Counted from the stretch's first letter, positions 8,623 to 17,616 are shown. The stretch: 64,000 bases of DNA from SG8-41 sp029864385 (GCA_029864385.1 JAOTTL010000001.1:1-64000), one strand, 5' to 3'. Translations and numbers: made by a program. Notes: generated by a model from the sequence alone, not told the origin.

Positions 8623-10599
8623 ATGGAAAGACTGAGGCATTACTTGGCCACCCATTTCGAGCAGGCGTTCGTGCTGCTCGTGCTGGTGTCGACGTTCGTC
8701 ATCAACTATTTCATTCCCGAGAAGCTTGCCTTCTTGAATTTCTATTTCCTGCCTGTCATTCTCGGCGCGTACTACCTGGGCCAGCGCCGCGCCGTGCTGG
8801 GTGCCGCGTTGTGCGTGCTGGTGATACTGGTTTACGTGGTCCTGGACCGGGGGGCATTCGTCGTTCACAACGACGAGCTGAACACCTACATGCATGTCGT
8901 CGTGTGGGCGGGATTCCTGGTGATTGCGGCGGTCGTGGTGGGCAGGCAGCACGACAAGCTCGCCGGGGAGGTGGAGACCACGCGGGCGCTGAACCAGTCG
9001 CTCAAGGCGAGCGAGCTGGCCCTGAACGACGCCAACCAAAGGCTGCGTGAGTACACGCTGAACCTCGAGGAGCGCGTGCGCGAGCGCACGTTCGAGCTGG
9101 AAGAGTCGAAGCTCGCGATCGAGGGCCTGAAGAAGAAGGTCGAGACGGCCCTCTACAGCACGATGGACCCCTCCGTGGTGAACCTGATGATCGAGGGCCG
9201 GCTGCGCAGCGAGAAGCGCAGCATGAGCATCATGTTTACCGACCTGGTCAGCTTCACGGACTACTCCGAGCGCACGGCGCCCGAAACGGTCGTCGCGGAC
9301 CTCAACCGATACCTGCAGGACATGGAGCCCGTGCTGTTCGCCTATCGCGGGCACATCGACAAGTACATGGGCGACGGCATCATGTGCGAATTCGGCGCGC
9401 CGCTCGACTACCCCATGCACCGGCTGATGGCGGTGGTGGCAGCAACCAAAATGCAGGAGGTCCTGGAGCAGAACAGCCATCCGTGGCGCATGCGCATAGG
9501 AATCGCGTCAGGCGCCGCGATCGCGGGATTGGTCGGCTCCCGGCGCCAGACCTACACTGCCATCGGCGATATCGTCAACCTCGCCGCCCGACTCGAGCAC
9601 TTCTGCACGCCCGGAGGCGTCCTGATCGACCGCTACACCTACGAGGACGTCCGCCATTTCTTCGATGCACGCAAGCTGCGCGCGCTGCCGACCCGGCCGA
9701 AAGTGGACATGCAGAAGGAGCAGCAGCTCGAGCGGCTCTACGAGAGGCTCCTGGCGCAGCCGGATGACCCGGAGCTCAGTTTCCAGGTGGGCAGCATCCA
9801 CCTGGCGCTCGAGGAGCCCCTGGAGGCGCTCAACAATTTCGAGCGCGCGCTGCAGCTCCATCCCGGCAACCCGGCCTACAAGCTCGCCTACGCCGAAGCG
9901 GGTTTGAAGCTGAAGGAATACGAGAAGATCAGCGTGAAGGGCAAGCGCCAGCGCGTCGAGGCCTACGAGGTGAGTGGCCTGAAGGACCCGTTGCGCGACC
10001 GTGCCAAGCTCCCGCGCGCTCTGCCCGACCAGCACCTGCGCGCAGTGGACGAGGCCAAGATCCCGAATGACGTGACGCTGCCCTCGGAAGTGCTCGACGG
10101 GAGCATCGGGCACTCGCGCGTGGTGGCGGCGCTGTCATACGCGATTGCCGACGTCATGCAGCTGTCGGAGCGCGACAAGCGCGAGATCCTCCAGGCGGGT
10201 TTCCTCGCCGATATCGGAAAGGAAGTGATCCCGCTGCACATTCTCAACCGCCGTGGCGCGTTGACGGCGAGCGAGTTCGACGTCGTCAAGCAGCACCCGG
10301 ACGAAGCGTGCCGCCTCATGCGCAACATGGGCTACGAGTCGCCGGCCATGCTGGCACTGGTGCGGCACAGCCACGAACGCTACGGCGGCGCCGGCTACCC
10401 CGACGGCCTGCGCGGGGAGGCTATTCCGCTAGGTGCGCGCATCATCGCGGTGGCTGACGCCTACGATGCGCTCACGTCGTGGCGGCCGCACCGTGAATCA
10501 TGGGAGAGCGCCGCGGCACTGAGGGAGATTCACAACGAAACCGAGAAGGGCGCGCTCGATCCCGCAGTGGTCGCGGCACTCGCCCGGCTTGTCGCCTAG
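8623..10599 (+). CDS. Membrane class IIIb adenylate cyclase fused to a degenerate HD-GYP domain
   Basis: A 658-residue fusion. Residues 12-107 hold three or four membrane helices, 110-175 a coiled coil, 198-330 a class III cyclase domain, 370-430 a TPR-like segment and about 490-620 an HD-GYP-type domain. The cyclase has both metal aspartates (D207 in FTDLVSFT, D251 in DKYMGDG), the adenine-specifying pair K247/T312 of class IIIb, and N319/R323 for the transition state, so it should make cAMP. In the HD-GYP part H497, H558 and the GYP triplet (591-593) remain, but the HD pair is A529-D530 and the HHE motif is S583-H584-E585, so phosphodiesterase activity is doubtful; it may sense cyclic-di-GMP or bind a partner. 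The order cyclase-TPR-HD-GYP is unusual. Confidence 0.85.
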   Translation: MERLRHYLATHFEQAFVLLVLVSTFVINYFIPEKLAFLNFYFLPVILGAYYLGQRRAVLGAALCVLVILVYVVLDRGAFVVHNDELNTYMHVVVWAGFLVIAAVVVGRQHDKLAGEVETTRALNQSLKASELALNDANQRLREYTLNLEERVRERTFELEESKLAIEGLKKKVETALYSTMDPSVVNLMIEGRLRSEKRSMSIMFTDLVSFTDYSERTAPETVVADLNRYLQDMEPVLFAYRGHIDKYMGDGIMCEFGAPLDYPMHRLMAVVAATKMQEVLEQNSHPWRMRIGIASGAAIAGLVGSRRQTYTAIGDIVNLAARLEHFCTPGGVLIDRYTYEDVRHFFDARKLRALPTRPKVDMQKEQQLERLYERLLAQPDDPELSFQVGSIHLALEEPLEALNNFERALQLHPGNPAYKLAYAEAGLKLKEYEKISVKGKRQRVEAYEVSGLKDPLRDRAKLPRALPDQHLRAVDEAKIPNDVTLPSEVLDGSIGHSRVVAALSYAIADVMQLSERDKREILQAGFLADIGKEVIPLHILNRRGALTASEFDVVKQHPDEACRLMRNMGYESPAMLALVRHSHERYGGAGYPDGLRGEAIPLGARIIAVADAYDALTSWRPHRESWESAAALREIHNETEKGALDPAVVAALARLVA

Positions 10600-10627
10600 G
10601 CTGGCGCCGCAAACACCCTCCGCTGTA

Positions 10628-11602
10628 TCACTTGGTGATATTGAGCTTCTTGAGCAAAGCACCCAGTCTCGTGTAGTCCGCGTTCAGCCTCTTCCCGAGG
10701 TCCGCCGGCGTGCCCGTCACGGTCTCGACGCCCTTGTTCCTCCAGATCTTCCTGGCTTCGGCCGAGTCGACGATCTTCTTGATCTCCGAGTTGAGCCGTT
10801 TGATGATCGCAGGCGATGTACCGACGGGCGCGAAAACGCCTTCCCAGCTCAGCACTTCGTAGCCGGGCAGCCCGGACTCATCGATGGTTGGCACATTGGG
10901 CATCAGCGGGTTGCGCTTCTTGGCCGTCATCCCCAGCGCGCGCAGCTTGCCTTGTTTGATGTACGGATACGAGATGGGGATCAGGCCGAACATCAGGTCG
11001 GCACGCCCGGCGAGCAGATCAATGAGGGCATTCGCGCTGCCACGGTACGGGATGTGCACGATGTCGATCTTCGCGCCGATCTTGAAGAGCTCCGCCGACA
11101 GGTGGAAATTGCTGCCGACGCCGGACGTGGCAAAGTTCAGCACCCCGGGCTGCTTGCGCGCGAGCGCGATCAGCTGCTTCGTCGTCTTCGCCGGCACCGA
11201 CGGATGCACCACCAGCACCAGCCCGTAGTCGCTCACCTGGATGATCGGCGCGAGCCGTTTCCTGGGATCCCAGCCATCCTTCGCGTTGAGATGCGGGCTG
11301 ATGGCGACGAACGATGACGGCTCGAGCAGCAGCGTGTAGCCGTCGGGTGCCGCCCCGGAAGCCAGGCGGTTCGCGATCATGCCGGTCGCGCCGGGCCGGT
11401 TCTCGACCACCACCTGCTGATTGAACACGCGGCTCAGATGCTTGGCGAGCACGCGCGAAGTCTGATCCGCCCCGCCGCCCGGCCCTGAGCCGGTGAACAG
11501 CCGCACCGGCTTCGTCGGATACGATTGCGCCAGCCCCAACCCCGGGATGACGAACAGCGCCGCGACCGCGGCGCAACATAACCCCTTGGAAAACTTTGCC
11601 AT
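10628..11602 (-). CDS. Tripartite tricarboxylate transporter (Bug/TctC) binding protein
   Basis: A 324-residue periplasmic binding protein. The start at 11602 follows AAGGAGGAGCTC and yields a clean Sec signal peptide ending GLGLAQ; the longer frame has no such feature. Mature hallmarks are SYPTKPVRLFTGSGPGGGAD at the start, the ligand loop GSGVGSNFHLSAELF, and VPYRGSANALIDLLAGRADL. Bug proteins bind carboxylates or small amides and normally work with TctA/TctB permeases, none of which is in this window. It is convergent with the cyclase gene, ending about 30 bases from it. Confidence 0.9.
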   Translation of the reverse strand: MAKFSKGLCCAAVAALFVIPGLGLAQSYPTKPVRLFTGSGPGGGADQTSRVLAKHLSRVFNQQVVVENRPGATGMIANRLASGAAPDGYTLLLEPSSFVAISPHLNAKDGWDPRKRLAPIIQVSDYGLVLVVHPSVPAKTTKQLIALARKQPGVLNFATSGVGSNFHLSAELFKIGAKIDIVHIPYRGSANALIDLLAGRADLMFGLIPISYPYIKQGKLRALGMTAKKRNPLMPNVPTIDESGLPGYEVLSWEGVFAPVGTSPAIIKRLNSEIKKIVDSAEARKIWRNKGVETVTGTPADLGKRLNADYTRLGALLKKLNITK

Positions 11603-11737
11603 GAGCTCCTCCTTGTTATTGACACTCGCCCTTGCAGGCCCTCTCACGAAGGGTAGCACTTGATGACTGCAAGAAAAGAATAAGTGACGACTGATGGGCT
11701 GTAAACCGCCGTCAATGATATGCGTTGTTGGTGCTTA

Positions 11738-12103
11738 ATGGACCGTCCATCCGCCCATCAAATTTTGCTGGCATGGCGCGAGGCCATTGCCCTGGTAGAG
11801 GCCGTATACCGGGACACCGCGTGTTTCCCGAAGGAGGAAACCTTCGGCCTGACGGCGCAGCTCCGGCGAGCCGCGGTCTCCATTCCTTCGAATGTTGCAG
11901 AAGGCGCGGCAAGGAATACGTCGGGGGAGTTGGTTTAGTTCCTCGGGATCGCCTGCGGATCGCTGGCGGAAGACGAGACACAGCTGTTGGTGGCCATTCG
12001 ATCGGGCTTTCTAAAGGCGGACGCCGCGTCCGTCACCCAAACCGCCCGTGTCGGCAAGTTGGTGAGGTCCCTGCGCAAGTCCCGTAAAAACCAAGGTAAA
12101 TAG
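11738..12103 (+). pseudogene. Four-helix bundle (S23-like) protein broken by one in-frame TAG
   Basis: The frame starting at ATG 11738 encodes a typical four-helix bundle protein (related to 23S rRNA intervening-sequence proteins): FGLTAQLRRAAVSIPSNVAE is the family core. After residue 66 (SGELV) there is a TAG at 11936-11938, and the same frame continues with FLGIACGSLAEDETQLL to a TAA-free end at 12101 (TAG). No frameshift is needed: one codon, probably CAG for Gln, became a stop. Without the stop the protein would be 121 residues, normal for the family. It stands alone between intergenic repeats. Readthrough cannot be excluded but a nonsense mutation is simpler. Confidence 0.75.
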
Positions 12104-12262
12104 ACCGCCCCTTTTTGTCACTGCTTTCCATCCCGTCTGTCGTCACCTCTTCAGGTGTCGTCAGCCGTCACCGCTTCAGCCGCCGTCAGTCGTCACTTCG
12201 TTGGTATGTACACTAAAATTGGGTGTCTCCCACCTACCCTTGGCAATGTTAGAACAGAAGCA

Positions 12263-12982
12263 ATGTTAGAACGAAGAAAAACGAGCTTTCTCGCCACCCT
12301 CGCCGACACGCCGTGGTGGATCGCCTTGGTCCTTGCGGTCATCGCCTACCTGTTCATGCGCTTCGGGTTTGCGGCGCTGATGCCGCCGGACAGGACGGCG
12401 CAGACCGTGGCGGATGGCATGGCGCAGATGGCCTGGGTCTTTACGCTGCCGTTCCTGCTCGCCGCGGTCGTGTCGCTGCTGCGGCGGGTGTTTCGCGGGC
12501 GGTCGCGCGACCAGCGCGGGAGCCTTGTTGCGCTCCGCGTATTGCCGCGGCATCGGTTTGAGCTCTTGGTGGCCGAGGCCTTCGGGCGGCAAGGCTACGT
12601 GGTCGAACCGCGCGGCAGCCGCGCGCCGGACGGCGCGGTCGACCTGGAATTGTGGCAGGACGGTAGGAAGAGTATCGTGCGGTGCCGGCACTGGCAGGCG
12701 CGCCAGGTTGGCGCCCCCCTGATCCGCGAGCTCTATGACGCGATGAGAGCCGAGCGAGCGGACGAGGCGATCTTCCTTTCGAGTGGGCACTATACCCACG
12801 AGGCGTGGCAATTTGGGGGGGGCAAGCCCCTTCGCCTGATCGACGGCGACGGGCTGCTGCATCTCCTGGCGGGCGTTTGGGACGTGCCGCCGGCGCGCGC
12901 CGGTCATGTCCAGTCGCGCGTCGAGCCGCGCATTGGCGCCCTGGGCGAAGATCGTGACCAGCGACCCGTGCTCAAGAAGTGA
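12263..12982 (+). CDS. Membrane protein with Mrr-like restriction-endonuclease-fold domain
   Basis: A 239-residue protein. ATG 12263 begins a protein with two N-terminal membrane helices (about 17-38 and 55-73) and a cytoplasmic domain (95-215) of the Mrr_cat/PD-(D/E)XK type: FELLVAEAFGRQGYVVE, then PDGAVDLELW with Asp127 as metal ligand. The usual Q-x-K of the third strand is R-C-R (140-142), replacing the catalytic lysine with arginine. Related membrane-anchored proteins in betaproteobacteria are of unknown role; with this change nuclease activity is uncertain. A direct repeat (CAATGTTAGAAC twice at 12244-12273) overlaps the start, so an alternative upstream start is possible. Confidence 0.7.
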   Translation: MLERRKTSFLATLADTPWWIALVLAVIAYLFMRFGFAALMPPDRTAQTVADGMAQMAWVFTLPFLLAAVVSLLRRVFRGRSRDQRGSLVALRVLPRHRFELLVAEAFGRQGYVVEPRGSRAPDGAVDLELWQDGRKSIVRCRHWQARQVGAPLIRELYDAMRAERADEAIFLSSGHYTHEAWQFGGGKPLRLIDGDGLLHLLAGVWDVPPARAGHVQSRVEPRIGALGEDRDQRPVLKK

Positions 12983-13125
12983 TGAGTGACGGGTGACGCG
13001 TGACGGTTCGGTCCACTCACCATTCACGGAAGTTAATGAACCGCCGAGACGCCGAGAGAAGCAACAGTTAAGAGCAGTTAGTCGTCACCCATCACGCCGT
13101 TCTTGCCGAACGCAGGAGGCTACCC

Positions 13126-14004
13126 ATGCGCAACCCGCACGATCTCATCCCCTTTTCCGCTATCGTCGATCGGCCGCGGCTGCGGCTGCCGGGCAACGCG
13201 CGGCTGGTGGTGTGGCCGGTCGTCAACATCGAGCAGTGGGAAATCGTGCGGCCGATGGCGCGCCAGGTCATTCCCGCGCCAAGCGGGGTGTCGGTCGTGC
13301 CGGATTTTCCGAACTGGAGCTGGCACGAGTACGGGATGCGCGTCGGCATCTGGCGGATTTTCGATGCGCTGGCGAAATACGGCATCACGCCCACGCTCTC
13401 GATCAACGCCAACGTGTGCAACGTTTACCCGCGCGTGGCGCAGGCCGCGGTCGACGCCGGCTGGGAGTTCCTCGGCCACAGCTTCGTGCAGATGCCGATC
13501 CACCAGCTCGAGGACCAGCGCGCAGTGATTCACAAGTCGCTCGACACGATCGAAAAGTTCACGGGCAAGCGCCCGCTCGGCTGGATGGGCCCGGGGCTCA
13601 CTCAAACCTACGAGACGGTCGACTATCTTGCGGAAGCGGGCGTCAAGTACGTCGCGGACTGGGTGCTCGACGACCAGCCGTGCGAGCTCACGACCGCGCA
13701 CGGGTCCCTGATCGCGATCCCCTACACCGTCGAGTTGAACGACATCCCCATGATGATCGTGCAGCACCACGAGTCTGATCATTTCATGAAGCGCTCGATG
13801 GAGAGCTTCGACCGGCTCTACCAGGAGGGCGCCGACATCGTGCGCGTCATGGCGATCGCAATGCATCCGTACATCACGGGCCAGCCCTTCCGTATTAACT
13901 ATTTCGAGCGGCTGCTTGAGTACATGAAGGGCTACGAGGGTGTCCTCTTCTGGACCGGGGAGCAGATTTATGACTGGTATCTCGACGCCCGAAAAAAACC
14001 GTGA
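13126..14004 (+). CDS. Polysaccharide deacetylase family protein (PuuE/allantoinase-like)
   Basis: A 292-residue cytoplasmic protein of the carbohydrate esterase 4 fold. The start follows GCAGGAGGC. The sequences GIWRIFDALAKYGITPTLSI and GWEFLGHSFVQMPIHQLEDQ are typical of the metal-independent PuuE-like branch found in purine and amide catabolism rather than of cell-wall deacetylases. GHS at about residue 123 is the place of the metal-binding H-x-x-x-H in other members; here the second histidine aligns as HQL. It probably hydrolyses a C-N bond in a small molecule. It stands alone, with repeat clusters on both sides. Confidence 0.8.
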   Translation: MRNPHDLIPFSAIVDRPRLRLPGNARLVVWPVVNIEQWEIVRPMARQVIPAPSGVSVVPDFPNWSWHEYGMRVGIWRIFDALAKYGITPTLSINANVCNVYPRVAQAAVDAGWEFLGHSFVQMPIHQLEDQRAVIHKSLDTIEKFTGKRPLGWMGPGLTQTYETVDYLAEAGVKYVADWVLDDQPCELTTAHGSLIAIPYTVELNDIPMMIVQHHESDHFMKRSMESFDRLYQEGADIVRVMAIAMHPYITGQPFRINYFERLLEYMKGYEGVLFWTGEQIYDWYLDARKKP

Positions 14005-14317
14005 CTAGTGACTGGTGACCAGAACAAACCAAGAACGAATTTAACCGCAGATAAACGCAGATACACAGAGATAGAACAACAACCAAATGCTTTATCAGCC
14101 GCCGATATACGCCGATAAGCTCCAACATTGAACTGCCAAGACGCCAAGAGAAGCGAGAATTGGGAGCACTTACTCATCACTCGTCACGCCTCTCAACCCC
14201 GTCAGTCGTCAGTCGTCACGCTTCTCCAACCGCCGGCAGCCGTCACTTCTTAAGCTCGAGTCACAAGCCACTGGTCACGATGTATCATGTGATCCGTTAC
14301 CAAGAAAGATTCGTCTC
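14005..14317. repeat. 313-base intergenic repeat cluster
   Basis: Contains, in order, GTGACTGGTGAC units, AACCGCAGATAAACGCAGAT (about 14041-14060), a GCCGATATACGCCGATAAGC segment (about 14100), the repeat ACTGCCAAGACGCCAAGAG (about 14131-14150), then a run of GTCAGTCGTCACG units up to about 14280. No gene is visible. Confidence 0.8.
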
Positions 14318-15202
14318 ATGACCGAAGAAGCGAACCTGCTGCGTCTGGGCATCCCGAAAGGCAGCCTGCAGGACACCACCCAGAAGCTTTTCATCCGCGC
14401 CGGCTACGACTTGCGCATCTCCGGCCGGTCCTACTACCCGGACATCGACGACCCGGAGATGCAGTGCATCCTGATCCGCCCGCAGGAGATGGCACGCTAC
14501 GTGGGGCAGGGGATCCTCGACTGCGCGATCACAGGGCTCGACTGGATTCTGGAGAACGACGAGCACGTGGCAGAGCTCGCCGACTTGAAGGCACCGTGGC
14601 CGAACTACGGCGTCGTGCGCTGGGTGCTCGCTTCCAAGGAGAACTCTTCGTTTCACACGGTGAAGGATCTCGAGGGCCGGCGCATCGCCACCGAGGCGGT
14701 GGGCATGACCAAGCGCTTCCTGGCGAAGCACGGCGTGAAGGCGAGCGTCGAGTTCTCCTGGGGCGCGACCGAGGTGAAGCCCCCGATTCTGGCCGACGCC
14801 ATCGTGGACGTGTCGGAGACCGGCTCGTCGCTGCGCGCCAACGATCTCAAGATCATGGATGTGGTGCTCCAGAGCACGCCGCGCTTCATCGCCAACCACG
14901 CGGCCTGCAAGGACGGCTGGAAGCGCGGCAAGATGGACCGGGTGCTGATGATGCTCAAAGGGGCCATCGCCGCCGCGACGCGCGTGCTGCTCTCGATGAA
15001 CGTGCAGCGGAAGAACGTCGACACGGTGCTGAAATTACTGCCGGCGCTGGCGACGCCCACGGTCTCCACGCTCGCCGACCCCGAGTGGGTGGATCTCAGC
15101 ACGGTGGTGGAAGAGAAATTGGTGCGGGAGCTGATTCCGCGGCTCTACGAGGTGGGGGCGCGGGGGATTATCGAGCTGCCGATCAACAAGATCGTTGATT
15201 GA
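14318..15202 (+). CDS. hisG: ATP phosphoribosyltransferase, long form
   Basis: A 294-residue enzyme catalysing the first step of histidine synthesis: ATP + PRPP to phosphoribosyl-ATP. The N-terminus LRLGIPKGSLQDTTQKLF and the PRPP-binding part DVSETGSSLRANDLKIMD are clear. The C-terminal ferredoxin-like regulatory domain (from about residue 220, KLLPALATPTVSTLADPEWV) marks the long, histidine-inhibited form. No other his gene is nearby, and betaproteobacteria usually keep hisG of the short form in the his operon, so this may be an extra or relocated copy. Confidence 0.9.
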   Translation: MTEEANLLRLGIPKGSLQDTTQKLFIRAGYDLRISGRSYYPDIDDPEMQCILIRPQEMARYVGQGILDCAITGLDWILENDEHVAELADLKAPWPNYGVVRWVLASKENSSFHTVKDLEGRRIATEAVGMTKRFLAKHGVKASVEFSWGATEVKPPILADAIVDVSETGSSLRANDLKIMDVVLQSTPRFIANHAACKDGWKRGKMDRVLMMLKGAIAAATRVLLSMNVQRKNVDTVLKLLPALATPTVSTLADPEWVDLSTVVEEKLVRELIPRLYEVGARGIIELPINKIVD

Positions 15203-15401
15203 AAAGCATTAGCCACAGATAAACACAGATACAACGAAAATCAAAACCGAATATTGGCCGTCAATTCACGCGGATTAATGCCGATCACAGAGCCGTGAAT
15301 CGGAGGCGAAACGCACCGCACCTCTCTGAACGCCAGTCACAAGTTACAGGTGACGGGGTTCAAAGTCTTCAGCCTCCTGATTTCTGCCTTCGGGGCGCCC
15401 A

Positions 15402-15677
15402 TCACCAGTCCTGATTCACGGGTGGCGAAAACCGGACGCTAGGGGCCGTGACGTCCCGGGACGCCAGCGTCGCCGGTGCGATCCTGAATGAGGTGCCGAC
15501 AGACCCGTCCCGGACCCACTCGAGTAGGTAGTCGATGTTCGGGACGAGCCGACCTGCTCCGTATTCTTCCTCAACGATCCGCAACGCGTGCACGACGTTG
15601 TCGTGCCACGAGATATCGTCGAAATCTGCTTCGGTCCAGTGTAGGGTATCTTCGGGCGGCGGGTTGTCAGCCTTTGT
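15402..15677 (-). pseudogene. Conserved-looking ORF without a start codon
   Basis: The minus-strand frame reads ADNPPPEDTLHWTEADFDDI then SWHDNVVHALRIVEEEYGAG and PNIDYLLEWV, ending in NQDW. This resembles small uncharacterised proteins with a WHD..VH signature followed by DIDYILEW; that resemblance is from memory. No ATG, GTG or TTG precedes the conserved part; the first possible start is a GTG at 15593 inside it, and an in-frame TAA lies near 15722. The gene probably lost its 5' end, or a frameshift hides the start. It directly follows the secreted protein gene on the same strand. Confidence 0.4.
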
Positions 15678-15679
15678 CG

Positions 15680-16192
15680 CTACTGGAGCCCATCGAGCGC
15701 TCTTATCGTGTCCCCGATTCGTTTAATTATTTTCTCGTCCCCGTCAACATAAGGGTACTTCGAGACGTGTACGTCGACGCATTTATCCATTTTTGTGAAG
15801 TAAAAATGGCCGTTCGATGCTTTAGCGTGCTGGCCGCGATATTCACCTTCGATGTTATACGTGACAGCACTGAACACATCTGAGGAGTACATCCGCACTG
15901 TTGTCTGATCGATGATGGGATTCCGAGCGGTCTTGGACCAATGCGCATCCCGACACCGCTCGTCACTTTCCGCGCCCGAGTTTTCCGTGTGGACACTGAG
16001 GGTGATGCCCGTAACCGTCTCGCTCGCGATGAAGCGGAACCGTCCGTCCCTCGACTTGCCATCGAGGTTCAGGATAGGCGGCACATCAATGAATAGATGC
16101 CAGCCGTCTCCCGGGATGGTTACCACCATCGGTTCAGCATGCACCCAAGCGCTGATAACCAACGTCAGCCATATCGCCGCGGCCTTTCTCAT
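15680..16192 (-). CDS. Small secreted protein of unknown function
   Basis: A 170-residue protein. The start at 16192 follows GAGGAAG and gives a signal peptide (MRKAAAIWLTLVISAWVHA). The mature part is soluble and beta-rich with the phrase DGWHLFIDVPPILNLDGKSR and two cysteines (CRDAHW and KCVDVH). No family recognised. It lies 105 bases downstream of another short secreted protein on the same strand; the two may be co-transcribed. Confidence 0.7.
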   Translation of the reverse strand: MRKAAAIWLTLVISAWVHAEPMVVTIPGDGWHLFIDVPPILNLDGKSRDGRFRFIASETVTGITLSVHTENSGAESDERCRDAHWSKTARNPIIDQTTVRMYSSDVFSAVTYNIEGEYRGQHAKASNGHFYFTKMDKCVDVHVSKYPYVDGDEKIIKRIGDTIRALDGLQ

Positions 16193-16297
16193 AGAAACTT
16201 CCTCACGTGATGCCAACGCTGCGTTAAGCAGCCGCCCGGTAACGCGGCTTGGGCGAGCGTAACCGGCGGCCTGAACGCTTTGCCGGGCGTGCATTGA

Positions 16298-16582
16298 TTA
16301 AAATGTTGTTGCAGCCTTTTGTATGTCTGAGTAGATGAGACAAGGATCTTCCCCGTTCTTCAGGCGCGTTTTCCAATCCGCGACCAAACGTCGGCGCTTT
16401 TCGATTCGCTCCGGGCGGCTACGCGGCTCGGCTAGAGATTGTTCGGCGGACGCGATCATGTGCTCAGCTCCGTATCGGCATCGGCCTTTCGAATCATCGG
16501 GAAGGACCGCGCGCCCCGTTTGCTGCGACCAGGACAACGTCGCCAATCCCGTCAGCATGACGAATAGCAGGAATCTGTGCAT
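16298..16582 (-). CDS. Short secreted protein of unknown function
   Basis: A 94-residue protein. ATG 16582 yields a signal peptide (MHRFLLFVMLTGLATLSWSQ). The mature 70 residues are charged and probably helical (EKRRRLVADWKTRLKNGEDP) with two cysteines, one near each end. No family recognised. First gene of a likely two-gene minus-strand unit. Confidence 0.6.
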   Translation of the reverse strand: MHRFLLFVMLTGLATLSWSQQTGRAVLPDDSKGRCRYGAEHMIASAEQSLAEPRSRPERIEKRRRLVADWKTRLKNGEDPCLIYSDIQKAATTF

Positions 16583-16648
16583 GTTTTCACACCTCGCGGC
16601 GGCCATGGGGTCAGCGTGGCCATTTTGTGGCCGCCGCGCTGCCAAGGA

Positions 16649-16696
16649 AAAAAAAAGTTACACTGCCCCCATTTACAGGCACACCCACCCCATTTA
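16649..16696. repeat. REP-like family E element
   Basis: AAAAAGTTACACTGCCCCCA followed by a second CACCCCATTTACAG. This is the complement of the AAATGGGGTCAGTGTAACTT family seen at 37.2, 49.4 and 54.2 kb. It sits just upstream of the glyoxalase-fold gene. Confidence 0.6.
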
Positions 16697-16725
16697 CAGT
16701 CACCGCTCGTTATTCGGAGCCGGAC

Positions 16726-17616
16726 ATGTTTACTCGTATCGACCACGTGATGATTTGCGTGCCCGACCTGCAGCAGGGCATGGAGAAGTTCAGCAAGATG
16801 GGCTTCAACGTTCATGCGGGTGGCGTGCACACCGGCAAGGGCACCCATAATGCCATCGCGTTCAACCAGGACGACTACATCGAGTTGCTGGCGATTCGCG
16901 ATATGGCGGAGCACCAGGCGAGCGCCGGAGCGCCCGGGAATTCGCACGCGGGCCTCGCGCAGTTCATCGAGGCGGGCGGCGGACTTCGCTACCTCATTCT
17001 GCAAAGCGACGACTTGACGGCGGAAGTCGCCGCCATGCGCAGCCGCGGCGTGGACGTGAGCGACGCGATGGACCGCGGCCGGCGTACTCCGGCCGGGCAG
17101 GAGTTGCGTTGGAAAGCTGCCGTGCTCGGGCCCAAGAACCCGCTGCCGATCTTTTTCATCGAGCACCTGACGCCGATCGAGGAGCGCCGCAAGCAGGTGC
17201 CGGACGCCGGCAAGCATCCCAATGCTGTGTTCACCATCGAGCGCGCCTACGTCGTCACGCCGGAGGCCGAGGCCGCCGCGGCGCTATACGCGAAGGTGCT
17301 GGGCGTGCCCCAGCCGCCAATGCAACGGGGCATGGTGATCATGTCGGACATGGTGGTGTTCCAGTTGGGCCCAACGGGTCTCGGCATTGCCCAGCCCTAT
17401 GCGCCGGGGCCCGGTGCCGAGGCGCTGGAGCGCCGCGGTCCGGGTCCGTTCCAGGTGTTGTACCGCACCAAGAGCATGGGCGCGGCCGCGCGTTGGATGC
17501 AGGAGCACGGCATGCCACCGCTGGCGCGCGGTGTGCGGAACACCGGCGAGCAGGCAATGCTGGTGCCTCCCGGCGAAGCCTGCGGGGCATACATCGGCTT
17601 TGTGGGGCCGGAGTAG
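16726..17616 (+). CDS. VOC family (glyoxalase-like) protein
   Basis: A 296-residue protein. ATG 16726 is used because the family begins with FTRIDHVMICVPDLQQGMEK; the longer frame runs into repeat DNA. It continues with GGVHTGKGTHNAIAFNQDDY and IELLAIRDM, matching the glyoxalase_3 type of vicinal-oxygen-chelate proteins, with a second half-module from about residue 165. His6 and Glu60-like positions would be metal ligands. The reaction is unknown; related proteins are often next to catabolic genes. Confidence 0.8.
   Translation: MFTRIDHVMICVPDLQQGMEKFSKMGFNVHAGGVHTGKGTHNAIAFNQDDYIELLAIRDMAEHQASAGAPGNSHAGLAQFIEAGGGLRYLILQSDDLTAEVAAMRSRGVDVSDAMDRGRRTPAGQELRWKAAVLGPKNPLPIFFIEHLTPIEERRKQVPDAGKHPNAVFTIERAYVVTPEAEAAAALYAKVLGVPQPPMQRGMVIMSDMVVFQLGPTGLGIAQPYAPGPGAEALERRGPGPFQVLYRTKSMGAAARWMQEHGMPPLARGVRNTGEQAMLVPPGEACGAYIGFVGPE

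Noticed and set aside
16627..16725. Longer start for the glyoxalase-fold protein
   Set aside because: The extra 33 residues come from REP-like family E DNA and lack any family match.
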